A DNA stretch of 64,000 nucleotides, from NCBI RefSeq assembly GCF_023630255.1, contig NZ_JALPRS010000003.1, positions 186,001 to 250,000 of the forward strand, in the 5' to 3' direction. The translations under genes and the position numbers were made by a program. The DNA comes from Pontibacter deserti (GTDB lineage Bacteria; Bacteroidota; Bacteroidia; Cytophagales; Hymenobacteraceae). A model generated the notes under the pieces. The model searched no databases and was not told the DNA's origin. It was given only the letters and a program-made list of their open reading frames with translations. Below are positions 42,642-51,919 of this stretch, one piece after another (the stretch's first letter is position 1; every line of letters starts with the position of its first letter).

Positions 42642-44348
42642 ATGGAGAAAAGGTGGGTATACAAGCAGCAAGTATCTGAGGAGATAACAAATAACCTGGC
42701 AGAAAGCCTGAAGGTAAGCCCTACCATTGCAGGTATACTTTGCCAGCGCGGTATCTGTACTTTCGAAGAAGCCAAAGCTTTTTTCCGTCCTTTGCTATCA
42801 GATCTGCATGACCCTTTCCTGATGAAGGACATGCACTTGGCTGTAAACCGCTTAACAGAAGCCCTTCATCGTTCCGAAAAAATATTGGTTTATGGCGATT
42901 ATGACGTAGATGGTACCACCTCGGTAGCGCTTATGTATGGTTTTCTGCGTCATTACACCCACCAGATCGAGTTTTACATCCCGGACAGGTATAAAGAAGG
43001 CTATGGTGTGTCTACGGCAGGTATAGAATATGCTGCAGAAAACGGCTTCGGACTGATCATCAGCCTGGACTGTGGCATTAAGTCTGCAGATAAGGTAGCT
43101 TATGCGGCTAGCTTAGGTATAGATTTCATTATCTGCGACCACCACTTACCAGACGCAGACATACCACAGGCAGTTGCTGTACTGGATCCTAAGCAAATAG
43201 ATTGCCTGTATCCTTATAAAGACTTATCAGGTTGCGGAGTTGGCTTTAAACTGTTGCAGGCGTTTTGCCTGCAAAATGGGGTAGAGCTGGAGGAGCTGTT
43301 TAACTTCTTGGACCTTGTGGTGGTAAGTATAGCTGCCGATATAGTCCCGATAACAGGTGAGAACAGGATATTAGCTTACTATGGGTTGCGCCTGCTAAAT
43401 GGTCCGCGACCCATGCGCCCGGGCCTGGATGCTTTGAAAGAGTTAGCAGGTATAACCGGTGAAATGGATATTACGAGCATTGTATTTGGTTTTTCGCCAC
43501 GAATAAATGCAGCCGGTCGTATGGGCGATGCTAAGAATTCTGTCAGAATGCTTTTAGCTCAGACCAAGGATGAAGCCTTCAGGATGGCTGACATCATAAA
43601 CGAATCAAATAAAGAGCGCCGCAGCAAGGACAGCAACATTACCAAAGAAGCACTGCAGATGATCGAAGAAGATGATTTTCTTCGCAATGCAAACTCTACG
43701 GTATTGTTTAAAGAAAGCTGGCATAAAGGGGTAATAGGTATAGTTGCCTCCCGCTGCATCGAAAAATACTACAGACCAACAATTATACTTACCGAATCTA
43801 ATGGCAAGGCTTCGGGCTCAGCACGTTCAGTGCACGGCTTTAATGTACACAGCGCCATAGAAAGCTGTTCAGACTTATTAGATCAGTATGGTGGCCATAT
43901 GTATGCTGCCGGCTTAACATTACCTGTAGAGAATATACCAGCCTTTAGAGAACGTTTTGAACAGTTTGTAGCCAATGCCATTACCGAAGAGCAAAAGCAG
44001 CCACAGATAGAAATAGATGCCAGAATTAACTTTGGGCAGATAACACGAAACTTCTTTGGCATTATAAAGCAGATGGAGCCTTTTGGCCCGGGCAATATGC
44101 GTCCTGTGTTTGTTTCTGAATGTGTGTATGATACCGGAAATCTGCGTGTAGTAGGCGATACACACCTGAAACTGCGCCTTACCCAAGATGGCTATACTGC
44201 ATTTGATGCCATTGCCTTCGGTTTTGGAGACTATTATGCCCATATCTCCAAAGGTATTCCGTTTGATGTATGTTATACAATAGAAGAGAACAACTACAGA
44301 GGCAACATCACCACACAGCTCCAGGTAAAAGACATCCGCTTTAAATAA
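42642..44348 (+). CDS. recJ: single-stranded-DNA exonuclease RecJ
   Basis: Degrades single-stranded DNA 5' to 3' in recombination and mismatch repair. 568 residues: DHH phosphoesterase motifs VYGDYDVDGTTSVALMYGFL, ISLDCGIKSADK, ICDHHLPDAD (DHH near 166), then VVVSIAADIVPI and SPRINAAGRMGDA. The DHHA1 part has GIVASRCIEKYYRPTIIL and GSARSVHGFNVHSAIESCSDLLDQYGGHMYAAGLTL; the OB domain follows (PFGPGNMRPVF). All metal ligands are present. Confidence 0.96.
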   Translation: MEKRWVYKQQVSEEITNNLAESLKVSPTIAGILCQRGICTFEEAKAFFRPLLSDLHDPFLMKDMHLAVNRLTEALHRSEKILVYGDYDVDGTTSVALMYGFLRHYTHQIEFYIPDRYKEGYGVSTAGIEYAAENGFGLIISLDCGIKSADKVAYAASLGIDFIICDHHLPDADIPQAVAVLDPKQIDCLYPYKDLSGCGVGFKLLQAFCLQNGVELEELFNFLDLVVVSIAADIVPITGENRILAYYGLRLLNGPRPMRPGLDALKELAGITGEMDITSIVFGFSPRINAAGRMGDAKNSVRMLLAQTKDEAFRMADIINESNKERRSKDSNITKEALQMIEEDDFLRNANSTVLFKESWHKGVIGIVASRCIEKYYRPTIILTESNGKASGSARSVHGFNVHSAIESCSDLLDQYGGHMYAAGLTLPVENIPAFRERFEQFVANAITEEQKQPQIEIDARINFGQITRNFFGIIKQMEPFGPGNMRPVFVSECVYDTGNLRVVGDTHLKLRLTQDGYTAFDAIAFGFGDYYAHISKGIPFDVCYTIEENNYRGNITTQLQVKDIRFK

Positions 44349-44349
44349 A

Positions 44350-44386
44350 AAAGCAGCCTATACTTGCTGTAAGGGCTGCTCTCTTA
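44350..44386 (+). terminator. Probable terminator of recJ
   Basis: AAGCAGCC and GGGCTGCT pair around a 17-base loop, followed by CTCTTAATATTAT; the T tail is short. Confidence 0.55.
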
Positions 44387-44405
44387 ATATTATACTTGCT
44401 ATACT

Positions 44406-45227
44406 TTACGGCTGAGGGTACTTATGTTTTAACTGCTGCAGCGGGCTGATCTGTTCGGTTGCCGTTGCATATTCCGGTATGCAGAGCTCTGACAGTTTAT
44501 CCATATTGCCAGCAAAGAAGTTAATATCCACTGCTGAGTTTATACCTGAAACAGAGCCACTATCAGTATATTGCCAGAACATCCAGCTATCTGTATGATG
44601 TACCTCTGGTTTAACTGGGCTATAACGCGCAATCCAGAAATGATAATCTGAAAAGTGTCCTTGCAACCAGCGGCGGTAATAGTTCTGGCTTGTATAGATA
44701 ATCGGTTTTACACCATAATGCTTTGTAACAGCTTCCAGCCACGTTTTTATACTTGTGCGCAGTTGCTCTCCGGTCATTCTTGGGTCAGAAATTTCTACAT
44801 CCAACACGGGAGGCAGGTCACCGGGTGCTAACGTAACAGTACTGGTAAACAACGTAATCTGATCCTGAACCGGAGCTTCAGGCTTAAAGAAATGGTAAGC
44901 ACCACGCTTAATTCCATGACGCTTTGTTTCTTCCCAGTTACGGGCAAAGAAAGGATCTAATCTGAAATCGCCCTGGGTAGCTTTAACGAAGGCAAACGTA
45001 ACACCAGATTCTTTCACCTGCATCCAGTCTACCTCTTTCTGCCACCTCGATACATCAATACCCTTAAGTGTAGCGTTGTTGTTATTCTTGGTCTCGCCAC
45101 TGTTTTCAATGGATGCAGAGACTGTATTTTCTGCAATAGCTGTATTGTAACCCGTTATAGAAGAGTACCATAACAGGCTAGTAAGTGCAGCGTGTTTACT
45201 AAAAGATAGGAGTAAAGAAAGCATCAT
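44406..45227 (-). CDS. exported GH25 lysozyme-like muramidase
   Basis: 273 residues. The start MMLSLLLSFSKHAALTSLLW is a signal or anchor; a Ser/Asn-rich linker follows. The GH25 TIM barrel begins at GIDVSRWQKEVDW (conserved Asp) and contains FAFVKATQGDF, GAYHFFKP, PPVLDVEIS (catalytic Asp and Glu), PIIYTSQNYYRRWL, HFWIARYSP, WMFWQYTDSGSVSGINSAVDINFF. Cleaves beta-1,4 links between MurNAc and GlcNAc. No immunity or secretion partner is adjacent, so remodelling of its own wall is the simplest role. Divergent from lptB. Confidence 0.93.
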   Translation of the reverse strand: MMLSLLLSFSKHAALTSLLWYSSITGYNTAIAENTVSASIENSGETKNNNNATLKGIDVSRWQKEVDWMQVKESGVTFAFVKATQGDFRLDPFFARNWEETKRHGIKRGAYHFFKPEAPVQDQITLFTSTVTLAPGDLPPVLDVEISDPRMTGEQLRTSIKTWLEAVTKHYGVKPIIYTSQNYYRRWLQGHFSDYHFWIARYSPVKPEVHHTDSWMFWQYTDSGSVSGINSAVDINFFAGNMDKLSELCIPEYATATEQISPLQQLKHKYPQP

Positions 45228-45420
45228 AAAAGGGTATTTGGCTAAAAGTATTTTAATTTATACAACTATCTCCTGACATACAAGCTGATGCAGTAACTTT
45301 TATACAGATTGTTAATAAAGTCAAATTGTATAAAAGCAGGAGTTCGGCTTACCAACACCATAACTATAACGAAAAGTTGCAACCTTGCAGTATGATGTCA
45401 TAATTCCGTAACTTAGCCAA

Positions 45421-46152
45421 ATGATACTCAGAGCTGAACACTTGTTTAAAAAGTATAAATCGCGCAACGTTGTAAACGACGTAAGTGTGGAAGTGAACCA
45501 GGGTGAGATTGTAGGATTACTGGGCCCAAATGGTGCCGGTAAAACAACATCTTTTTATATGATTGTGGGCCTGGTTAAGCCAAATGCTGGCAAAATTTAC
45601 TTGGATACCGAAGATATTACAGCTTTGCCGATGTACCAGCGCGCGAAGCGGGGTGTTGGCTACCTGGCACAGGAGGCATCTGTTTTCCGTCAGCTTACAG
45701 TAGAAGAAAATATTATGGCTGTGCTGGAAATGACAAACAAGACAAAGGAAGAGCAGCACCAGAAAGTAGAAGAGCTACTGGAAGAATTTTCGCTGACGCA
45801 TGTGCGCAAAAATAAAGGTATAGTGCTTTCCGGGGGGGAACGCCGCCGTACCGAAATTGCGCGTGCCTTGGCCGTTGATCCTAAATTTGTACTACTGGAT
45901 GAGCCTTTCGCTGGAGTAGATCCAATTGCTGTGGAAGAAATTCAAAGTATAGTTGCCAAGCTCAAGAGCAAAAACATTGGCATCCTTATAACTGACCACA
46001 ACGTAAACGAGACCCTCTCTATCACAGACCGCGCTTACTTACTATTTGAAGGTAAAATTCTAAAGTCTGGTACAGCCGAAGAACTAGCCGCAGACGAACA
46101 GGTACGCCGCGTATACCTCGGCAAGCACTTTGAACTGAAACGGAAAGTCTGA
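45421..46152 (+). CDS. lptB: LPS export ABC transporter ATPase LptB
   Basis: 243 residues. ATPase motor of the LptB2FG complex that lifts LPS from the inner membrane. Walker [11 protein letters not shown] (near 37-46), Q-loop [19 protein letters not shown] (near 80), signature [15 protein letters not shown], Walker [18 protein letters not shown]-loop [14 protein letters not shown]. The LptB-specific [14 protein letters not shown] and [12 protein letters not shown] are present, which separates it from branched amino-acid ATPases. LptC is encoded 9 kb away; LptF/G are not in the window. Two heptad repeats and an S23-type gene remnant follow. Confidence 0.95.
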   Translation: MILRAEHLFKKYKSRNVVNDVSVEVNQGEIVGLLGPNGAGKTTSFYMIVGLVKPNAGKIYLDTEDITALPMYQRAKRGVGYLAQEASVFRQLTVEENIMAVLEMTNKTKEEQHQKVEELLEEFSLTHVRKNKGIVLSGGERRRTEIARALAVDPKFVLLDEPFAGVDPIAVEEIQSIVAKLKSKNIGILITDHNVNETLSITDRAYLLFEGKILKSGTAEELAADEQVRRVYLGKHFELKRKV

Positions 46153-46153
46153 T

Positions 46154-46188
46154 CAGTTAACAATTAGCAGTAATCAGTTACCAGATAA
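46154..46188. repeat. Left arm of inverted 7-bp phased repeats around the S23 pseudogene
   Basis: Five units in steps of seven: CAGTTAA, CAATTAG, CAGTAAT, CAGTTAC, CAGATAA. The matching right arm lies at 46607-46641. Confidence 0.75.
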
Positions 46189-46239
46189 TAAAACCTTTGC
46201 CTGTTAGTTCCGATATGTGTAGTTCATTAGATCGGAGGA

Positions 46240-46608
46240 ATGAACGGCAATAATTTGTATAATAAGTGTTACGCTTTTGCAATTAGGATCATAAGGGCGT
46301 AGCAGCACCTTACTTCTGAGAAGAGAGAATTTATTCTTTCAAAGCAGTTACTGCGTAGCGGGACATCAATAGGAGCTAACGTAGCAGAAGCAAACGGTGG
46401 AATCTCTACAGCAGACTTTTCCTCTAAAATTTCCTTGGCTTACAAAGAGAGTTTAGAAACAAAATATTGGCTAAATTTACTTAGAGACACAGGTTATTTA
46501 GATAACCCAGTTGCTGAAAGTATAATTAAGAATGCTGATGAGCTGAGTAGAATAATGTTTTCAATTCTAAAGTCTACAAGAATAAATCCAAACAGTGGAG
46601 GTTTATAA
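46240..46608 (+). pseudogene. four-helix-bundle (S23/23S rRNA-IVP family) gene with an in-frame amber codon
   Basis: ATG 46240 preceded by GGAGGA, stop TAA 46606-46608, 122 codons. The frame is intact except for TAG at 46300-46302 (codon 21). Upstream it reads MNGNNLYNKCYAFAIRIIRA and downstream QHLTSEKREFILSKQLLRSG, then TSIGANVAEANGG, SLAYKESLETKYWLNLL and SIIKNADELSRIMFSILKS. The family normally has Tyr at or near this position (YxxLTSEKREFxLSKQLLRS), so a single T/C to G change explains it. S23 proteins are four-helix bundles of uncertain role, first seen within 23S rRNA intervening sequences and related to Avd of diversity-generating retroelements. Flanked on both sides by inverted 7-bp repeats. 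A read-through or restart at a later start is possible; recent decay is simplest. Confidence 0.85.
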
Positions 46609-46641
46609 AACTGATCACTGTTTATTGTTAACTGATAACTG
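46607..46641. repeat. Right arm of inverted 7-bp phased repeats around the S23 pseudogene
   Basis: Read on the minus strand: CAGTTAT, CAGTTAA, CAATAAA, CAGTGAT, CAGTTTT, five units at a 7-base step, matching the left arm's CAGTTAA, CAATTAG, CAGTAAT, CAGTTAC. Confidence 0.75.
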
Positions 46642-46647
46642 AAATTT

Positions 46648-48177
46648 GTGGAAATAATTAACTCAATTGTGACGTGGGTAATGAAGAAGCGGATCCATGA
46701 TATAGATCTGTTCCGGAAATACCCGCATGAGGTGCAGAACGAGCTTTTTCAGAACCTGATCAATACCGCAAAAGGTACGGAATGGGGCAAGAAGTATGGC
46801 TACGGCGATGGAATTTCTGTACGGGAGTTTCAGGAGCGGGTGCCGGTTTGTACTTACGAAGAGCTGTACCCATACATTGAGCGTGTTATTAAAGGGGAGC
46901 AAAACCTGCTTTGGCCAACTAAGATCGAGTGGTTTGCCAAATCATCAGGTACAACCAATGCCCGAAGCAAGTATATTCCTGTAAGCCCTGAGTCGTTGGA
47001 AGATTGCCATTACAAGGGTGGAAAGGATATGCTTTCTATTTATGTTAATCTATACCCGGAGACGAAGCTTTTTACCGGTAAAGGCCTTTCGATAGGGGGC
47101 AGCCACCGGCCAAGCGAACTTAACTCGAAAGTTTCGTGTGGTGACGTATCAGCGGTAATTATGCAGAACCTGCCTATCTGGGCAGAAGCCATGCGTACAC
47201 CGCCCTTAAAAGTTGCCCTGATGGACAAGTGGGAGGAGAAGATCGAGAAGATGGTAGAGCTGACCGTGCAGGAAAACGTGACAAGCATGAGCGGCGTACC
47301 AACCTGGACCTACGTACTACTAAAGCGCATACTGGAAGTAACCGGTAAGAGCAACATTTTAGAAGTATGGCCAAACCTGGAGCTGTTTACGCACGGTGCA
47401 GTAGCTTTTGGGCCATACCGTCAGCTGTTTAAAGAGTTGATCCCTTCTGATAAAATGAATTACTTGGAAGTATACAATGCTTCTGAAGGCTTTTTCGGGA
47501 TACAGGACCAGGCAGGAACCGAAGACGAAATGCTGCTGATGCTGGACTATGGTGTATTCTATGAGTTTATACCTATGGACCAGTTTGAAGAAGAGAATCC
47601 CAAGACACTAACTTTAGATCAGGTAGAATTAGGAAAGAATTACGCTTTGGTTATCTCTACAAATGCTGGTTTGTGGCGCTATAAAATCGGAGATACTGTA
47701 CGTTTTACAAACCTTAGCCCGTACCGCATTAAGATATCAGGCCGTACCAAGCACTTTATAAATGCCTTCGGCGAGGAAGTTATAGTTGAGAATGCTGAAG
47801 CTGCCATTACCAAAGCTTGCGATGTAACAGGAGCCGTTATCACCAATTTTACTGCTGCACCAATTTATATGGAAAGTGGCAAACGAGGCGGGCACGAGTG
47901 GTTGATAGAATTTGAAAAATTACCAGATAACCTTAAACAATTCTCATACGTATTGGACGATACACTGCGCGAAGTTAACTCCGATTATGATGCCAAACGG
48001 CAGAATAACATTGCCTTACAGGAGCCTATCGTGCATGCTGCACCACAAGGTACATTTATAAACTGGCTTCGCGAAAAAGGTAAGCTGGGCGGGCAAAACA
48101 AAATACCTCGCCTAAGCAATTCGCGCGAGTACCTGGAAGAAATAATGCTGGTAAATAATCTTAAACCTGAGAGTTGA
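46648..48177 (+). CDS. GH3-family acyl-adenylating enzyme
   Basis: 509 residues, GTG start at 46648. Member of the GH3 branch of the ANL superfamily: FRKYPHEVQNELFQNLINTAKGTEWGKKYG at the start, IEWFAKSSGTTNARSKYIPVS (phosphate-binding motif), FTHGAVAFGPYR, YNASEGFFGIQ (adenylate motif, near 280), NAGLWRYKIGDTVRFTN (motif with the ribose-binding Asp) and ISGRTKHFINAFGEEVI. In plants the family conjugates auxin or jasmonate with amino acids; bacterial substrates are unknown. An ATP-dependent acyl-amide or acyl transfer is expected. Follows the S23 pseudogene by 39 bases and the right arm of its repeats by 6. Confidence 0.9.
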   Translation: MEIINSIVTWVMKKRIHDIDLFRKYPHEVQNELFQNLINTAKGTEWGKKYGYGDGISVREFQERVPVCTYEELYPYIERVIKGEQNLLWPTKIEWFAKSSGTTNARSKYIPVSPESLEDCHYKGGKDMLSIYVNLYPETKLFTGKGLSIGGSHRPSELNSKVSCGDVSAVIMQNLPIWAEAMRTPPLKVALMDKWEEKIEKMVELTVQENVTSMSGVPTWTYVLLKRILEVTGKSNILEVWPNLELFTHGAVAFGPYRQLFKELIPSDKMNYLEVYNASEGFFGIQDQAGTEDEMLLMLDYGVFYEFIPMDQFEEENPKTLTLDQVELGKNYALVISTNAGLWRYKIGDTVRFTNLSPYRIKISGRTKHFINAFGEEVIVENAEAAITKACDVTGAVITNFTAAPIYMESGKRGGHEWLIEFEKLPDNLKQFSYVLDDTLREVNSDYDAKRQNNIALQEPIVHAAPQGTFINWLREKGKLGGQNKIPRLSNSREYLEEIMLVNNLKPES

Positions 48178-48207
48178 CCACTTTAACGCCTAAAACAGAA
48201 GAGCAGG

Positions 48208-48687
48208 ATGAGTTTAGCAAACTTTTTAACAGACTTAAATGAATCGTTTAAGAAAAAAGAAGCAGAAAAACGAAGCCGGGAAGAAGCTCTTAGGCGTGAA
48301 GAAAAACAGAAGAAAGACTTTCTGAGAGAGTTTAATGAGATCTATGCTCAAAGCGTAGTCAGGAAGATAAAGAAGGTCGAAAAAAACCTTAAAAAAGAGT
48401 TTAAGATAAAGTATAAAGATCCGCCTGAACACTTTAGCCGTGAAGTTGTAGAAGGCAACATTACTTTTTACCCCAAATTTAACTCTGGTGTATACGAAGC
48501 TAAGATCGTGGTGCAGGGACAGTACAAGGCCCGCGAATTAACTATAACCGGAAGTGCAGTATACAGATTAAACGCTCATCACAAAGGCACCAACATAGTG
48601 TATAAAGATGCCATTGAACGGTTTGATCCTTCGCAAATAGAAAATTACTTAACACAGGTGCTGCGGCATTATTTTATAGAAGGGTAA
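48208..48687 (+). CDS. hypothetical protein with charged coiled-coil start
   Basis: 159 residues. A basic and acidic helix (about 10-70: FKKKEAEKRSREEALRREEKQKKDFLREFNEIY) leads to a strand-rich domain (REVVEGNITFYPKFNSGVYEAKIVVQGQYKARELTITGSAVYRLN, then IERFDPSQIENYLTQVLRHYF). Not recognised. Thirty bases after the GH3 gene, so likely one transcript; a terminator built on the AAGTATA heptamer follows. Confidence 0.7.
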   Translation: MSLANFLTDLNESFKKKEAEKRSREEALRREEKQKKDFLREFNEIYAQSVVRKIKKVEKNLKKEFKIKYKDPPEHFSREVVEGNITFYPKFNSGVYEAKIVVQGQYKARELTITGSAVYRLNAHHKGTNIVYKDAIERFDPSQIENYLTQVLRHYFIEG

Positions 48688-48708
48688 AAGAACAGCATTC
48701 ATAAAATT

Positions 48709-48752
48709 AAAGGCTATACTTAGACGGGTACAACCAGTTAAGTATAGCCTTT
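48709..48752 (+). terminator. Terminator made from AAGTATA/TATACTT
   Basis: AAAGGCTATACTTA pairs perfectly (14 bp) with TAAGTATAGCCTTT around a 16-base loop, followed by CTTAT. The heptamer itself forms half of the stem. Confidence 0.75.
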
Positions 48753-48761
48753 CTTATAAGA

Positions 48762-48787
48762 AAGGTCATACCTATAAATATGACCTT
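48762..48787 (-). terminator. Possible terminator of the AIM24-family gene
   Basis: AAGGTCATA - CCTATAAA - TATGACCTT, 9-bp perfect stem; on the minus strand followed by TCTTAT, a weak tail. It lies 43 bases after the minus-strand stop. Confidence 0.45.
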
Positions 48788-48830
48788 ATTTAGCAATTCT
48801 TAGTTTCTGATCAAGAACACAGCAACTTGC

Positions 48831-49598
48831 CTATTCCAGGAAGCTGCTTAAAATGCTGCCTTCTTTTCTGGCGTTTTCACCTTGTGGCATCAGTGCCTGT
48901 ATCAGTTTCTTCACCGGCATAGACTGTATCCAAACACGGCCTGTACCACGCAGGGTAGCTAAAAACAAGCCTTCTCCACCAAATATCATCGACTTTAAAC
49001 CGCCAGCACGCTGCACACTAAAGTCTATACCTTCTTCAAATGCCACCACACAACCTGTATCTACCCGTAGTGTCTCGTTATTTAGCTGTTTCTCTACTAC
49101 AGTACCGCCTGCATGTATAAAGGCCATACCATCGCCCTGCATACGCTGAAGTATAAATCCTTCGCCACCAAAAAAGCCTGCTCCCAGGCGCTGATTAAAG
49201 TGTATGCTAAGCTTTGTACCTAAGGCAGCCGCCAGGAAAGCATCTTTCTGCGTAATAAGGGTGCTGTTGCGGATTGTTCTTAAATCAATAGGAAGTATAG
49301 TGCCTGGATATGGAGCCGAAAATGCTACATGGCTTTTGCCGTGGCCCATGTGCGTAAAGTGCGTCATAAACAACGATTCGCCGGTTATCATACGTGTGCC
49401 TGCTGATACAAGCTTGCCTAAAAAGCCCTGGCTTGGGTTAGAACCGTCGCCCATTTTTGTTTGGAACTCTACGCCTTCTTCCATGTAAACCATAGCGCCG
49501 GCTTCGGCTATTACTGTTTCCTGTGGGTCCAGCTCTATCTCCAGCACCTGTATGTCGTTGCCATAGATCTTGTAGTCAATTTCGTGGGAGTTTCTCAT
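48831..49598 (-). CDS. AIM24-family protein (TIGR00266)
   Basis: 255 residues with the tryptophan-RNA-binding-attenuator-like double beta-helix of the AIM24 family: [154 protein letters not shown]. Gly-rich turns are at regular spacing. Function unknown in bacteria; thought to associate with membranes. Single gene on the minus strand. Confidence 0.9.
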   Translation of the reverse strand: MRNSHEIDYKIYGNDIQVLEIELDPQETVIAEAGAMVYMEEGVEFQTKMGDGSNPSQGFLGKLVSAGTRMITGESLFMTHFTHMGHGKSHVAFSAPYPGTILPIDLRTIRNSTLITQKDAFLAAALGTKLSIHFNQRLGAGFFGGEGFILQRMQGDGMAFIHAGGTVVEKQLNNETLRVDTGCVVAFEEGIDFSVQRAGGLKSMIFGGEGLFLATLRGTGRVWIQSMPVKKLIQALMPQGENARKEGSILSSFLE

Positions 49599-49712
49599 AG
49601 TATTACTTCAGATTTGTTGGTTATAGTAGCAATATAAGAAAATAGCACAAATTGATGGGCAACTACAGTTTATACTTCCTGCCATACTTAGTAAAAGAAG
49701 TATAAACTATAG

Positions 49713-50060
49713 TTAATCTTCTTCGTCGTCTTCGTCTTTTAGTTTAGGCTTTACAGGCAGGTCATCTTCCTCATCCGATACGGAGCTGGTGCCGCGTACA
49801 AAATCCTCTTCTGTTTCTTCTACCTCTTCGCCTTCCTCAATGTGGTACTCTTCTTCCTCTTCGCGCTTAGCTTTCTCGGCTGCGTCTCGCTTCATCAGTT
49901 TCTTATCATCCACGTTCTTGTTCAGGAACTCATTTATCTTATCAATACTATAGTTTGAGATGATCTCACCGTGCTCGTTTACCTTTATTTCGAAGCCTTC
50001 CAGGTCTTTATGCACCTTCGATTTCTTTTTACTTTTATCGGGTTTTTTATTTCTGGCCAT
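49713..50060 (-). CDS. hypothetical highly charged acidic protein
   Basis: 115 residues. Lys-rich start (RNKKPDKSKKKSKVHKDL), a short ordered segment (EGFEIKVNEHGEIISNYSIDKINEFLNKNVDDKKL, about 22-56) and a strongly acidic tail ending DEDDEED. Conserved small protein in Bacteroidota in my judgement, since the ordered segment has a regular strand-helix pattern, but I know no function. Between AIM24 and gltX; an AACTATAGTT palindrome lies just after its stop on the minus strand. Confidence 0.7.
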   Translation of the reverse strand: MARNKKPDKSKKKSKVHKDLEGFEIKVNEHGEIISNYSIDKINEFLNKNVDDKKLMKRDAAEKAKREEEEEYHIEEGEEVEETEEDFVRGTSSVSDEEDDLPVKPKLKDEDDEED

Positions 50061-50146
50061 GATATTTATCTTTTAAACTCTAAGTTGTATAAGTATAAAA
50101 AGGTAAATAGTTGCGGATGATGCGTGTGGGGCTATAGTTTGAGGCA

Positions 50147-50181
50147 ATAAAAAAGGCTGACCCGATAAAGGATCAGCCTTA
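50147..50181 (-). terminator. Terminator of gltX
   Basis: On the minus strand AAGGCTGA - TCCTTTATCGGG - TCAGCCTT then TTTTTATT. Eighteen bases after the gltX stop. Confidence 0.85.
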
Positions 50182-50198
50182 CTTTATTCTGTACTTGC

Positions 50199-51743
50199 TT
50201 ACTCGGCAGTAGTGTATTGGCTAAGTTTTGCAATGGCGGTTTCGATGCGATTTATCGTTTCTTCACGGCCAATTATTTCGATGATCTGCATCAGGTCAGG
50301 ACCAGCTTCGGCACCAGTTACAGCAAGGCGTAGCGCCTGCATTACCTGCCCGATCTTCATGCCATGGCGCTCTAGTATAGTGGTAAGCAGTTCCTTTACT
50401 GTATCAGCATTGAAATCAGCTAATGAAGGAAGCTCATTTTTAAAGTCTTCGAACACCGCCACTGACTGTGCATTCCACTTCTTGGAAGCTACTTTCTCGC
50501 TATACTCTTCAGGAGCTACAAAGAAATATGCTGCTTCTTTCCAGAAATCCTGTGGGAAGCTTACACGCTCTTTCATCAGTCCGGCTACTTTTTCAGCCTT
50601 CTCCGGAGTGCACGAAATGTTATGCTCTTCAAGGGCTTTTAATAAGAAACCAGCAAGTTCTGCATCTGGCTTGGCACGCAGGTACTGCTCGTTAAACCAA
50701 CGGGCCTTCTGAATATCGAAGCGTGTACCTGATTTACCGATACGCTCTACTGTAAATTCGTTTGCCAGTTCTTCCATCGAGAAGATTTCCTGCTGCGTGC
50801 CCGGGTTCCAGCCAAGGAAAGCCAGGAAGTTAACGAAAGCATCCGGTAAATAACCAGCCTCGCGGTAACCAGAAGAAATCTCACCTGTAAACGGATCCTG
50901 CCAACGCAGCGGGAATACAGGGAAGCCCAGCTTATCGCCATCACGCTTGCTTAGCTTTCCATTTCCATCCGGCTTTAAGAGCAGTGGTAAGTGAGCAAAC
51001 TCAGGCATGGTATCTTCCCAACCCAGGTAGCGGTACAGCAACACGTGCAGCGGCGCAGATGGCAACCACTCTTCCCCACGAATTACGTGTGTGATCTTCA
51101 TCAGGTGGTCGTCGACAATGTTAGCCAGGTGGTACGTAGGCATACCATCTGATTTCATCAGAACTTTATCATCGATAGAAGAAGAATGTACCATTACCCA
51201 ACCACGGATAAGGTCTTTCAAGCGAATCTCTTCTTTGCGCGGTACTTTTAAACGAATTACATAAGGCGCGCCAGATTCCAGAAGCTTTTTAACTTCGTCT
51301 TCGGGCATGGTAAGGGAGTTACGCATGGTAGCACGCGTAATGGCATTGTACTGGGGCGTAGCTACTTTGGCAGCTTTCAGGCGCTCGCGCATTGCCTCCA
51401 GCTCTTCGGCAGTATCAAATGCATAGTAAGCATGGCCATCGTTTACCAGTTGCAGGGCATACTGCATGTACATCGGCTTGCGCTCCGACTGGCGGTATGG
51501 TGCATAAGGGCCACCGTTCCATGGGCTTTCATCCAGTTCTATGCCGCACCACTCCAGCGACTCACGGATATAGTCTTCAGCACCCGGAACAAAACGATTC
51601 TGGTCTGTATCCTCGATGCGCAATATCATTTTACCGCCTGTTTTGCGGGCCAGCAGGTAATTGTAAAGGGCCGTGCGAACACCGCCTATATGAAGTGGCC
51701 CGGTAGGGCTTGGTGCAAAGCGTACTCTTACTTCTCTTTCCAT
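50199..51743 (-). CDS. gltX: glutamyl-tRNA synthetase
   Basis: Charges tRNA-Glu (and tRNA-Gln if the organism uses the amidotransferase route). 514 residues. HIGH motif RFAPSPTGPLHIGG (near 7-20), LRIEDTDQNRFVPGAE, VIRGEEWLPSAPLHVLLYRYLG, KLSKRDGDK (KMSKS motif, near 258), then the helical anticodon-binding half (about 325-510). ATG at 51743. Own terminator; divergent from the BrkB-type gene. Confidence 0.96.
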   Translation of the reverse strand: MEREVRVRFAPSPTGPLHIGGVRTALYNYLLARKTGGKMILRIEDTDQNRFVPGAEDYIRESLEWCGIELDESPWNGGPYAPYRQSERKPMYMQYALQLVNDGHAYYAFDTAEELEAMRERLKAAKVATPQYNAITRATMRNSLTMPEDEVKKLLESGAPYVIRLKVPRKEEIRLKDLIRGWVMVHSSSIDDKVLMKSDGMPTYHLANIVDDHLMKITHVIRGEEWLPSAPLHVLLYRYLGWEDTMPEFAHLPLLLKPDGNGKLSKRDGDKLGFPVFPLRWQDPFTGEISSGYREAGYLPDAFVNFLAFLGWNPGTQQEIFSMEELANEFTVERIGKSGTRFDIQKARWFNEQYLRAKPDAELAGFLLKALEEHNISCTPEKAEKVAGLMKERVSFPQDFWKEAAYFFVAPEEYSEKVASKKWNAQSVAVFEDFKNELPSLADFNADTVKELLTTILERHGMKIGQVMQALRLAVTGAEAGPDLMQIIEIIGREETINRIETAIAKLSQYTTAE

Positions 51744-51919
51744 GTATGGTCGTCTTCTTGTAATCTTCTAATTCGGGCGCAATTTACAAAATAAAGTATG
51801 TAAACGTAAGTATAACCGGCACCTTCATTTGATGTTATACTTTATACGTGGGGTGGCAAGTATAAACAATATCAGGTATTTGCGTATCAGGTTCGTATAC
51901 AGCTTAAAAGGCAGCCCGG

